A stretch of 64,000 nt of DNA from Bacteroidia bacterium (lineage in GTDB: Bacteria > Bacteroidota > Bacteroidia > Cytophagales > JAAEPT01). Under the pieces are notes generated by a model, which was not told the origin of the DNA, did no database searches, and worked only from the letters and a program-made list of their open reading frames with translations. The DNA lies in NCBI GenBank assembly GCA_030431525.1, contig JAUIJC010000002.1:118182-182181 (forward strand). Reading direction: 5' to 3'. This document shows, one piece after another, positions 54,402-62,044 of the stretch (positions are counted from its first letter, which is position 1; each line of letters begins with the position of its first letter). Made by a program: the position numbers and the translations under genes.

Positions 54402-54719
54402 ATGGAACATGAAATCGCATTCTTAAAGCAATTCAAACTAGATGATATCATTTCAAAACTTGAAGAAGGGTTCACTTCTGTATCAAAAGTAGATGACTTC
54501 AAAAAATACCTAGATAAACATTATGAAAAAGGAAGTAAACCCATAACCCTATTCTCAGGCATAAGAATTCATATCTGCAATGGCCATCAAAGAAAACCTT
54601 TCTTTCGGGCTAAGCTTGATATTCGAAATGCAAATGATACCATATCAATTGCATGGTATGAACTGGAATATGACTTTAAAGGAAATATTTTAGATGACTA
54701 CTTTGACGTCTATGAATAG
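54402..54719 (+). CDS. Orphan A+T-rich hypothetical protein
   Basis: A 105-residue protein with no signal peptide. It is rich in Lys, Asp, Glu and Ile (HEIAFLKQFKLDDIISKLEEG, shown as HEIAFLKQFKLDDII; SIAWYELEYDFKGN). I do not recognise the family. Codon use is A/T-rich against its neighbours, like the orphans at 4565 and 60265. It lies alone between the acyl-CoA dehydrogenase and a lipoprotein gene. Confidence 0.65.
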   Translation: MEHEIAFLKQFKLDDIISKLEEGFTSVSKVDDFKKYLDKHYEKGSKPITLFSGIRIHICNGHQRKPFFRAKLDIRNANDTISIAWYELEYDFKGNILDDYFDVYE

Positions 54720-54794
54720 AATAATCACCCCAACATATTAAAACAGACCAATCCATAAATTGGCGGAAACAGTTAAAAATGGAGTTAGTAGATT

Positions 54795-55295
54795 ATGGCA
54801 TCTAGGTTATTGATATTTTGTGTGGTTGTTTCCCTTGGTTGTCAGCAAAAAGCAAATAATGACGGTGCCGAGATTCCAACAGGAGTGTTTGAGCCTAGGC
54901 CCGATTCATCGTCAAGAAGTGGCTCAATTAGAGTCGTGTATCACGATGAAGCCTTACGTTCCTTAGTTGAGAATAAAAAGGATGAAGTGGAGGGAGAAAC
55001 TCAGCGAATTCGTCTCAAAATTGAGATTGATTCCACTCCTGAGGGAATTGAAAAAAGGCTTAGAGATGCTTATCAGTCAGGAAAAACCCAGTTGAACGTT
55101 GCCCTTGCGATAGCAGACGATGTCCCTATGGAAAGGGTTAATAAAATTGAAGTGAAATTGAAAAGCCAGCTTAATTGGCTTTATGAGCAGGTAGCCATAA
55201 ACAAATTTGGAGTTACTTGGAAAGAATTAACTGCTCAGCAACAGGAAACTATAGTAGGTATTACCCGAATTAAGATTTTTTATGTTGCGCCTTAA
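54795..55295 (+). CDS. Small hypothetical lipoprotein
   Basis: A 166-residue exported protein. The signal ends at SLGC, a lipobox, at about residue 16. The mature protein is charged and mixed alpha/beta with a coiled-coil-like segment (GIEKRLRDAYQSGK, MERVNKIEVKLKSQ). I do not recognise it. It lies 21 bp before a CPBP-family gene on the same strand. Confidence 0.7.
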   Translation: MASRLLIFCVVVSLGCQQKANNDGAEIPTGVFEPRPDSSSRSGSIRVVYHDEALRSLVENKKDEVEGETQRIRLKIEIDSTPEGIEKRLRDAYQSGKTQLNVALAIADDVPMERVNKIEVKLKSQLNWLYEQVAINKFGVTWKELTAQQQETIVGITRIKIFYVAP

Positions 55296-55316
55296 AAGGT
55301 GCTTTTTCTTTGAACA

Positions 55317-56318
55317 ATGTCCACAACCATCACACTCCCTGCTGAGCGAAAAGGAGCCAGCAAAATCATCTTTTTCCTAAAGGATTACATCCAGTCACAT
55401 TTCAACGCCAAGCTCTATGGATTGACCGCCTTGCTGTTGATTGCGGGGATTTGGGTGAACTACGCCTATGATTTTGAGGATGGGGTGATTGACGCTTACA
55501 GAGGGCAGGAAATACGCATCTTATGGTACTTTTTGTTTCAGGGATTACCGTATTATGCCGTTTGCGCTTTTGTCTATTTCTGCACGGACAAGAAGGATTT
55601 CGTGAAGAAAAAGGGCTTTTGGCTGGCCACCATTTTCGCCTTTGCCGTTCTGGGTTTTAACCGCGCCTTCCATTACCATTTTCAGTTATTGGAGATTGGC
55701 AGTTTGCCTTGGGCGGTCAAGGTGTTCTGGGTGAAAAATGTGCGGAATTTGTCCAAACCTTTGGTGGTGGTGCTTCCTTTGTTGGCCTTTTATTGGTGGC
55801 AGGACAGGGAAAAAGTGGGACATTTCTATGGCTTTCGAAGGGACGGCGTGGACTGGAAACCCTACCTTATTATGTTGGTTATCATGGTGCCTTTGGTAGT
55901 TGGGGCATCCTTTTCAGAATCTTTTTTACAGGAATATCCGACCTATAAGCGTGCCAGAGGGCCAGAGTTTTCTGCCTTTTATGGCATCTCAGAAAGCCTT
56001 GCCTTTATCATTCATGAAATCGACTATGCTTGGAGCTTTATCACCGTTGAGGTATTCTTCCGTGGCTTTTTGATTTTCGCCGTGGCGCGATACCTCGGTG
56101 ATGAAGTGGTGTTGCCGATGGTGGCTACCTATTGTTTCCTTCATTTTGGAAAGCCGTTGGGCGAGACCATCAGCTCCATTTTTGGGGGATACATTTTGGG
56201 GATTGTCGCCTTGCGCACCAATAATATTTGGGGTGGGGTGATGGTGCACATGGGCATTGCGGTGCTGATGGATGTGTGTGCTTTTGGGCAGATGCAGGTG
56301 CTGGCGCAGGTGTCGTAG
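55317..56318 (+). CDS. CPBP/Abi-family membrane protein
   Basis: A 333-residue inner-membrane protein with about eight hydrophobic helices and a C-terminal CPBP (CAAX prenyl protease-like) domain. Family motifs are VEVFFRGFL near residue 246 (normally EExxxR), CFLHFGKP, GYILGIVALRTNNIW and HMGIAV with its His. The first Glu of EExxxR is Val here, so proteolytic activity is doubtful. The final codons, including the TAG, lie in an inverted repeat. The upstream lipoprotein is 21 bp away. Confidence 0.8.
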   Translation: MSTTITLPAERKGASKIIFFLKDYIQSHFNAKLYGLTALLLIAGIWVNYAYDFEDGVIDAYRGQEIRILWYFLFQGLPYYAVCAFVYFCTDKKDFVKKKGFWLATIFAFAVLGFNRAFHYHFQLLEIGSLPWAVKVFWVKNVRNLSKPLVVVLPLLAFYWWQDREKVGHFYGFRRDGVDWKPYLIMLVIMVPLVVGASFSESFLQEYPTYKRARGPEFSAFYGISESLAFIIHEIDYAWSFITVEVFFRGFLIFAVARYLGDEVVLPMVATYCFLHFGKPLGETISSIFGGYILGIVALRTNNIWGGVMVHMGIAVLMDVCAFGQMQVLAQVS

Positions 56319-56441
56319 GGCGCAAGGCCCTACGTTACGGATGAGCTTCACATCGAACAATTTGGTTTTTCTAACTGCGAGGACGACAAGTCACTCAGAT
56401 CCAACCTGCTCCGTAACGTAGGGCCTTGTGCCCTACGTTTT
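56314..56441. repeat. Paired hairpin repeat overlapping the CPBP stop codon
   Basis: Arms of 28-30 bp (CGTAGGGCGCAAGGCCCTAC then GTTACGGA, and the complement at 56410-56441, one mismatch) face each other across a spacer of 68 bp. Each arm is itself a hairpin (GTAGGGC...GCCCTAC). The layout resembles a REP/BIME unit. The CPBP TAG is inside the left arm. Confidence 0.75.
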
Positions 56442-56463
56442 GGGAAAGCCCATGACTCAGCCC

Positions 56464-58410
56464 TCACACCGGAATCCCCAACCTCACCCTTGTCCCTCCA
56501 TCCTCATCAACATCCTCAATTTTCACTGAGAATTTCTTGTCGTAAAGGCTGTTGATCAGCTCCAATCGGTTTTCGATGTTTTTTAGGCCGATGGAGTTGT
56601 GCTTCTTTTGGTTGCTGGTTTTCAGCTCCTGAGATTTTTTGCGTCCGATGCCGTTGTCCGTGATTTCCACTTCGATGCGGTCTGGCATTTTGTCCACTTT
56701 CACCCACAGCTTTCCTTCGGCCTCTTTGTAGCGGAGTCCGTGCCACACAGCGTTTTCGATAAAGGGCTGAATGAGCATGGGGCTGACCTCAATTTTGTCG
56801 GCTTCGATGTCGGGGTGGATGGTGAGGTCATAGTCGAATTTGTCGCGGAAACGGTTGTGCTCCAGCTTGAGGTAGAGGTTGATGATTTCCATTTCTTCGG
56901 ACAAGGAAATCAAGTCGTTTTGGGATTGGTCAAGCACCAAGCGCATTAGGCGTGAGAAGTCGGCGATAAAGCGGTTGGCCGAGCGCTCATCGCTTTTGGC
57001 GATAAAGTGGTTGACCGAGTTGAGGGCATTGAAAATGAAATGAGGATTCATCTGGGTGCGCAATGATTTCAGCGCCAACTTCTGGTGAGCAATGCGACGG
57101 GCCTTTACGTTTTTGTAGATAAAGTAGGAGGCGATCAGCAGGATGAGCAATAGGAGGGACAGGCCGTAAATGACAATCTTCTGGTTTTTGAGTTGCTCGG
57201 CTTGCAGGTCCTTGGCCTTTTGGAGCGCCTCGAATTCTTGTTCCAAAGAGGCGATATCCTTTTGCTGAGTGACAACGGCGGTTTGTTGTTTTAGCGCCTC
57301 TTCGCGTTGTTGGAAAATGGCCTCTTGCTCTGACACGAATTGCTCGTAGGTTTCCAAGGCCTTCGAGTAATCCTTGTCCTCCTTATAGGCTTTGGAAAGG
57401 GCGCCCAGTGCTTCGGCTTTGATGTTGGTTTCACCCACAGAATCAGCGATTTGCACGGATTCTTCCAATTCTTTGATGGCCTTTTTTGTTTCTCCTTGAG
57501 AGAGATAAACTTCTGCGATTTTCTTTTTTTGAGCCGAAACCGATGGCTGTGCTTGAGCCTTTTGTTCCGAATTTTTGACCACGTGATTCCTCAGCTCAAT
57601 TTCCTTGTCAGCTCGACCTTGACGGCGATAGTTGGCGTTGATTTCCTCCACAGCTTCGTCTAAAGCCTGTTGCTGGGCCTGTGGCTCAAACTCCAATCCT
57701 TCATCCTCAGCTATTTCCATGGCCTCTTCCTCATAGTCCATTTGATTGGCTAAAGAATCGGATGAATAGTAATAGCCTTCAGCTTTTTCAGTTTGTCCCT
57801 TTTGAGCGTAGATTTTAGAAATGTTCGCTTTGGCTGTACTAATTCCCGCCTTGTTGTTGCGCTGTTTTTCCAAGTCCAAAACCTCCTCATAATATTGAAG
57901 TGCCTTATCCTTTTTCCCTTGTGCCAAGGTGACTCTTCCCAAACCGTTTTTGGCGTTCACCTTTTCCTCGGTGGAGCTGGCCACACGTTCCAAACGCTTA
58001 TAGGTTTCCAAGGCATTGTTCAAATCGGGGGTGCGTTCATAGGCATTTCCCAATTTCAGCAACAACGCTTTTTGTCGATGAGAAGGCGCCAATGCTTCAG
58101 CCTTTTTATAATTCTCACTTGCCAACGGCCAGCTTCCCACTTGGCTGTTGAGGTCCCCCAATACCTCATAGCATTCCGCCTGACGGCCCTTGTCCTTGTT
58201 GCGAATGCTGATGCGAAGCGCTTCCTCAATTTTATGAATAGCCGTTTGCGGACTCTTGTTCATGTCCTGTCGGGCTTCTTGGAGGAGCAGGTCTTCCTGC
58301 CGTTGGGCTTTAGAAAAGCTTGAGCTTCGTTCCTTCTTTTTCGCCTTGGGAGGTTGGGCAAAAAGGGAGAACGAAAGGGTGATAAGGAAAAGGGATATTA
58401 TAAGTCGCAT
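56464..58410 (-). CDS. LytS-type sensor kinase with tetratricopeptide repeats
   Basis: A 648-residue protein: signal peptide (1-19, ending in FAQ), TPR repeats at about 30-330 (for example GSWPLASENYKKAEAL), a coiled coil, one membrane helix near 400-415, then a His_kinase domain (TQMNPHFIFNALNSVNHFI, shown as NPHFIFNALNSVNHF, with the phosphorylated His) and a HATPase (ENAVWHGLRYKE, DNGIGRKKS). It belongs to the LytS/YehU-type, which normally pairs with a LytTR response regulator, but none is next to it. The repeat at 58436-58539 sits in its leader. Confidence 0.9.
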   Translation of the reverse strand: MRLIISLFLITLSFSLFAQPPKAKKKERSSSFSKAQRQEDLLLQEARQDMNKSPQTAIHKIEEALRISIRNKDKGRQAECYEVLGDLNSQVGSWPLASENYKKAEALAPSHRQKALLLKLGNAYERTPDLNNALETYKRLERVASSTEEKVNAKNGLGRVTLAQGKKDKALQYYEEVLDLEKQRNNKAGISTAKANISKIYAQKGQTEKAEGYYYSSDSLANQMDYEEEAMEIAEDEGLEFEPQAQQQALDEAVEEINANYRRQGRADKEIELRNHVVKNSEQKAQAQPSVSAQKKKIAEVYLSQGETKKAIKELEESVQIADSVGETNIKAEALGALSKAYKEDKDYSKALETYEQFVSEQEAIFQQREEALKQQTAVVTQQKDIASLEQEFEALQKAKDLQAEQLKNQKIVIYGLSLLLLILLIASYFIYKNVKARRIAHQKLALKSLRTQMNPHFIFNALNSVNHFIAKSDERSANRFIADFSRLMRLVLDQSQNDLISLSEEMEIINLYLKLEHNRFRDKFDYDLTIHPDIEADKIEVSPMLIQPFIENAVWHGLRYKEAEGKLWVKVDKMPDRIEVEITDNGIGRKKSQELKTSNQKKHNSIGLKNIENRLELINSLYDKKFSVKIEDVDEDGGTRVRLGIPV

Positions 58411-58435
58411 GAAGAGTAGTAGTCTGGGAATTTTT

Positions 58436-58539
58436 ACCACGGAGAAAGGGAGGAAAGGAGGCCAATGATGTTCAAAAAGAGTGAGCCAGAATACTTTCTT
58501 GAAATAATACATGCCTCCTTTTCTCCCTTTCTCCGTGGT
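58436..58539. repeat. ACCACrGAG hairpin family, nearly perfect copy
   Basis: ACCACGGAGAAAGGGAGGAAAGGAGGC is matched on the right by the complement, shown as GCCTCCTTTTCTCC and CTTTCTCCGTGGT; one mismatch in 27. It lies 26 bp upstream of the kinase start codon, divergent from the vWA gene. The remaining 58540-58700 sequence shows no gene. Confidence 0.8.
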
Positions 58540-58707
58540 CTTTTAATCAACTCCTATACCGATAAAGATACGCAAAAAGGAAGGCAGGTTTGGCCTGTGT
58601 TCTCCCTTCCAAAATTGGCTTGTTTCCTTCACTAAGCGGTTCGGTTCATTCCCTTGATGAAATGGGGAGTTCACTCAATGGTGGTGTCCAAAAAAAGTTT
58701 GCTGAGG

Positions 58708-58715
58708 TATGTTTG
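58708..58715 (+). promoter_or_regulatory. Possible -7 box of the vWA lipoprotein gene
   Basis: TATGTTTG matches TAnnTTTG 28 bp upstream of the start codon. The -33 element is not convincing. Confidence 0.35.
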
Positions 58716-58742
58716 AATATATCGAAACGAAAAACCGACGCT

Positions 58743-59900
58743 ATGAAAACTTCATCAATTCTTTCCCTGACCGCCAAGAAGGCCACGTGCCTGTTCTTGG
58801 TTTTTGTTTGCCTCTTTTCCTGTGGAAGCCCGAGGGTGGAGGCCCAGCCCAGTGTGGTGAAACGCATCAAGTTGGCTTTGCTCTTGGATACGAGCAACAG
58901 CATGGACGGCTTGATTGAGCAGGCCAAGTCCCAGCTTTGGGGCATTGTGAATGAGTTGGCGCTTGCCAAGTGTGGTGGCGAACAGCCTAAGATTGAGATT
59001 GCCCTTTATGAATATGGCAATGATGGGCTTCCAGCTCGCGAGGGCTATATCCGTCAGGTGTCTGCCATGACTTCCGATTTGGATGTGATTTCTGAAAAGC
59101 TGTTTTCCCTTCGCACCAATGGCGGAAACGAGTTTTGTGGTCAGGTGATTCAGACCAGCTTGAACCAGTTGGATTGGGGTGGAGACGCCGATTTGAAAAT
59201 GATTTTTATTGCGGGCAACGAGCCGTTTACCCAAGGCTCTGTCAGTTACCGTTTGGCCTGTGGCAATGCCAAGGAGAAGGGCGTGGTGGTGAACACCATT
59301 TTTTGTGGAAACTTCAGTGAGGGTGTGAATAGCAATTGGAAGGATGGAGCAAGCTTGACGGGTGGTTCATATATGAGCATCGAGCAAAACCAAAAGACCG
59401 TGTACATCGAAAGCCCCTACGACGACCGCATCAATGAGCTAAACAATTCATTGAACGACACCTATATTCCGTATGGCACCAAGGGACGCCAAAAGAAGGA
59501 AATGCAACTCCGCCAAGACCAAAATGCGGGTTCTTACAGCAAGGCCAATAGTGCTAAGCGGGCCAAGTCAAAGAGTTCCGCCGTTTATAAAAATGAGTCA
59601 TGGGACTTGGTGGATGCCGAAGATGAGAATGCTGAGGTGATAGAGGAATTAGAGCCAACAGCGCTTCCAGACACCATGCAGACGATGAACGTGGAGGAGC
59701 GTAAGAAGTATGTGGAGTCCAAACGAAAGGAGCGTGAAAAAATTCAAAAGGATATTCAGGACTTGAGCAAAAAGCGTGAGGAGTATGTGGCCAAGGAGAA
59801 AAAGAAGCAGGGCGAACAGGCTGGCAATTCCTTGGATGATGCGATGTTGAAGGCGATTCGCAAGCAAGCGACTGACAAGGGCTTTGTGTTTGAGGAGTAG
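58743..59900 (+). CDS. von Willebrand factor A domain lipoprotein
   Basis: A 385-residue exported protein with signal and lipobox LFSC (Cys27). A vWA domain follows, with the metal-ion site D49-x-S51-x-S53 in LLDTSNSMDG, and the downstream Thr/Asp region in LDVISEKLFSLRTNGG, shown as EKLFSLRTNGG. The C-terminal 120 residues are highly charged and probably a coiled coil (EERKKYVESKRKEREKIQKDIQDL, shown as RKEREKIQKDIQDL). The start at 58743 gives the signal peptide. It would act at the periplasm/outer membrane as a protein-binding module. Confidence 0.85.
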   Translation: MKTSSILSLTAKKATCLFLVFVCLFSCGSPRVEAQPSVVKRIKLALLLDTSNSMDGLIEQAKSQLWGIVNELALAKCGGEQPKIEIALYEYGNDGLPAREGYIRQVSAMTSDLDVISEKLFSLRTNGGNEFCGQVIQTSLNQLDWGGDADLKMIFIAGNEPFTQGSVSYRLACGNAKEKGVVVNTIFCGNFSEGVNSNWKDGASLTGGSYMSIEQNQKTVYIESPYDDRINELNNSLNDTYIPYGTKGRQKKEMQLRQDQNAGSYSKANSAKRAKSKSSAVYKNESWDLVDAEDENAEVIEELEPTALPDTMQTMNVEERKKYVESKRKEREKIQKDIQDLSKKREEYVAKEKKKQGEQAGNSLDDAMLKAIRKQATDKGFVFEE

Positions 59901-59902
59901 GG

Positions 59903-60013
59903 AGTGTTGCAGTGTTGAGGTGTTGAAGTATTACAGTTTTGAAGTGTTGGGGTGTTGAAGTGCGCAATGAACTTCAACACCCCAACACTTTAACACTTTA
60001 ACACTGCAACACT
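59903..60013. repeat. GTGTTGAAG-type tandem repeat and palindrome
   Basis: Repeated units of GTGTTG with variants (GCAGTGTTG, AGGTGTTGAAG, GGTGTTGAAG) run into a central GCGCAATGA and then the complement of those units (CTTCAACACC, AACACTTTAACACT). The whole is a palindrome built from short direct repeats. It fills the gap behind the vWA gene. Confidence 0.75.
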
Positions 60014-60015
60014 AT

Positions 60016-60171
60016 TTAACAATCAATCTGGGGGCAGTCGTCTGGATTCTTCTTTCTACGTTTCTTCTGCTTTTTGATGCGTTTCTCCACGCTGGAGTTG
60101 GATGACACACAGCTGGACAGGGAAGTGCCGATGATGGAGAAGGAGAAGAGAAGGAGGAAGTATTTGGTCAT
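60016..60171 (-). CDS. Small lipoprotein (51 residues)
   Basis: A short minus-strand gene read from an ATG at 60171 to TAA at 60016. It encodes 51 residues with a hydrophobic signal and lipobox SLSSC (Cys21), then a lysine/arginine-rich segment (KRIKKQKKRRKK) and NPDDCPQIDC. Cysteine and Asp-Asp near the end recall small Bacteroidota lipoproteins. No function is assigned. The repeat at 59903-60013 follows its stop. Confidence 0.65.
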   Translation of the reverse strand: MTKYFLLLFSFSIIGTSLSSCVSSNSSVEKRIKKQKKRRKKNPDDCPQIDC

Positions 60172-60264
60172 GGGAGTGGGAGTTTCTTTTTAGTGAATCA
60201 AAGGAGGACAAAAATAGTTTGTTTTAGTCGTAAGATGTGGAAAAGGACTGTTTTAGTACTTTAT

Positions 60265-60777
60265 TTAAAGTTGATACTCTTCTACAATTTCAGCTTCGGA
60301 AGGAGTGTATTCATTCGTTTCATCCAATCGGACTCGAAACTTGTCTAACAGCTTTTCATATTTCTTTTTATCAAAAATCATTCTTGGAATATTTGAATAC
60401 CACTCAATACTTTTCCCAATTTCCTCTGGTGTTTTAGCATCAGAATTTTCTAAGCCAAACCTGTTCCAATACACAAAGTTTTCATCAGCTTCGACCTCAA
60501 CCATAATTAGAGTACACCAAAGATCAATGTCTTCTGAACACATTAAAATTGGAAGATTTGACTTTTTGCCTTTGTGAGGTAAAGTTCTTTCCCAAACGAC
60601 TCTTCTTTCTTCGGGATCACTTAACCAGTTTAATAGTGTAGGTACAATTCCACGTTTGATTTCTGGCCGATATTTTAAGATGATATCTTCTATTGATCTC
60701 CTATCAACTTCAATTATATAGAAGGTTTTTCCAGTAAACTTGTTGAGGTATGTTTTTGTGGATAAGGTATTAGACAT
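60265..60777 (-). CDS. Orphan A+T-rich hypothetical protein
   Basis: A 170-residue cytoplasmic protein, unrecognised. It is charged, with Trp-rich patches (LLNWLSDPEERRVVWERTL, shown as LSDPEERRVVWERTL; FVYWNRFGLEN). Codon use is clearly A/T-richer than menE and menD. The fold type resembles single-domain immunity-like proteins, but no motif confirms it. It is a candidate for recent acquisition. Confidence 0.65.
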   Translation of the reverse strand: MSNTLSTKTYLNKFTGKTFYIIEVDRRSIEDIILKYRPEIKRGIVPTLLNWLSDPEERRVVWERTLPHKGKKSNLPILMCSEDIDLWCTLIMVEVEADENFVYWNRFGLENSDAKTPEEIGKSIEWYSNIPRMIFDKKKYEKLLDKFRVRLDETNEYTPSEAEIVEEYQL

Positions 60778-60892
60778 GGGAAGTTTTTGTTGTCTCTTTC
60801 TTCGGGAGTATTAAGACACAAATTTTATTACTCCCGATTATTTTTAGTTATCTAATCAAATTAGGAAACCCAGATTTATGGGTTGTATCGCT

Positions 60893-61912
60893 TTATTGCA
60901 GTTGGTTGGTAATCAATTCCAAACATTCATTCCTACTCACCTTTCCCGTTTTTGTCTCCTCAAATACCTCAAGGAAATACAAATCTTTTGGAAGCTCATA
61001 GCGGTTTAGTTGCGAGAGGTTTTCTTTAAGTTCCTCCATGGAAAGCTGAGCCTTACCTTCCATAACCACCACTACTTTTTTACCCAACAAATTGTCATCC
61101 ATTCCAGCGACAAAAAAGCGGTTTGAGATTCCCTTTTCGAGGAGGAGTCCCTCTATGGCCTTCTCCACTTTTTCGGCTTGGACCTTGATCCCTCCACTGT
61201 TGATGACATTGTCGATGCGACCCAACCAGCGGAAAGCATTTTGGTTTTTGATTTTCACTAAGTCGTTGGTCACTAACAGTTCATCTCGGGTTAGTTTTCC
61301 TTGAATGGTGAGGCATTTTCTGTCGTCCAAGCCGATTTCTACACCATCTAAGACTTGGAAAAAGTCATCTTTTTCGGAGCCGTTCAAACGTTTCAGCGCA
61401 ATGTGAGAAACAGTCTCGGTCATGCCATAAGTGCTATACACAGGTGCTTTAATGACTTGAAGTTTTTGCTCCAATTCTAAGCTGACCGGTGCGCCACCGA
61501 CAATGATGGCTTTTGCTCGATTGAGGATTTCAAGTTTTTCTGGGCTTTCCTCCAAGATGCTCTGCAACTGCATGGGAACCAGTGCGATAAAGTCGATGCG
61601 AAAGTCAAGCGGAACTTCGGCAAGGGGATTTCGACTTGGAGGGACTATGGTCATTTCCAAGCCAAGCTCATAGCCACGGACCACCATCATGCGCCCCGCG
61701 ATATGGTCGGTGGAAAGACAGACAAAGGCGTGGTCTCCTTCAGACAGCCCCAAGGCTTTGCCCGTCATTTGGGCGCTGAGTTGCATTTGCGCACGACTCA
61801 CCGAAATCATTTTTGGCGTTCCCGTGGAGCCGGAGGTTGGGATGGAAAAGCTTTCTTGGCCTGAGAGCCATTCTTGGGCGAAGGTGATATCGGAGAGTGG
61901 GATGGTGTGCAT
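60893..61912 (-). CDS. menE: o-Succinylbenzoate-CoA ligase
   Basis: A 339-residue adenylate-forming enzyme that activates o-succinylbenzoate with CoA for menaquinone synthesis. The P-loop is TSGSTGTPKMI near residue 26, the core motifs are STYGMTETVSHIAL and LGRIDNVINSGGIKV, and the C-terminal catalytic Lys is in TGKVSRNE. It is shorter than the E. coli enzyme because of a reduced N-terminus, as in other Bacteroidota. It follows menD on the same strand across a palindromic repeat. Confidence 0.9.
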   Translation of the reverse strand: MHTIPLSDITFAQEWLSGQESFSIPTSGSTGTPKMISVSRAQMQLSAQMTGKALGLSEGDHAFVCLSTDHIAGRMMVVRGYELGLEMTIVPPSRNPLAEVPLDFRIDFIALVPMQLQSILEESPEKLEILNRAKAIIVGGAPVSLELEQKLQVIKAPVYSTYGMTETVSHIALKRLNGSEKDDFFQVLDGVEIGLDDRKCLTIQGKLTRDELLVTNDLVKIKNQNAFRWLGRIDNVINSGGIKVQAEKVEKAIEGLLLEKGISNRFFVAGMDDNLLGKKVVVVMEGKAQLSMEELKENLSQLNRYELPKDLYFLEVFEETKTGKVSRNECLELITNQLQ

Positions 61913-61950
61913 TCTAAAAACGAGCTTGGAAGAAGTCTATGGAGGGAATT

Positions 61951-62040
61951 TTTCTACCACGGAGGGAAGGAGAAAGGGAGACAGATTAGACTTCAAGTAT
62001 AATACTGCTCCCTTTTCTCCCTATCTCCGTGGTAGAAAAA
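61951..62040. repeat. ACCACrGAG hairpin family, copy inside the men unit
   Basis: TTTCTACCACGGAGG and GAGAAAGGGAG on the left are matched on the right by CTCCCTTTTCTCC and ATCTCCGTGGTAGAAA. It fills almost all the 132-bp menD-menE gap and ends 5 bp before the menD stop codon. Confidence 0.75.
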
Positions 62041-62044
62041 CGAC

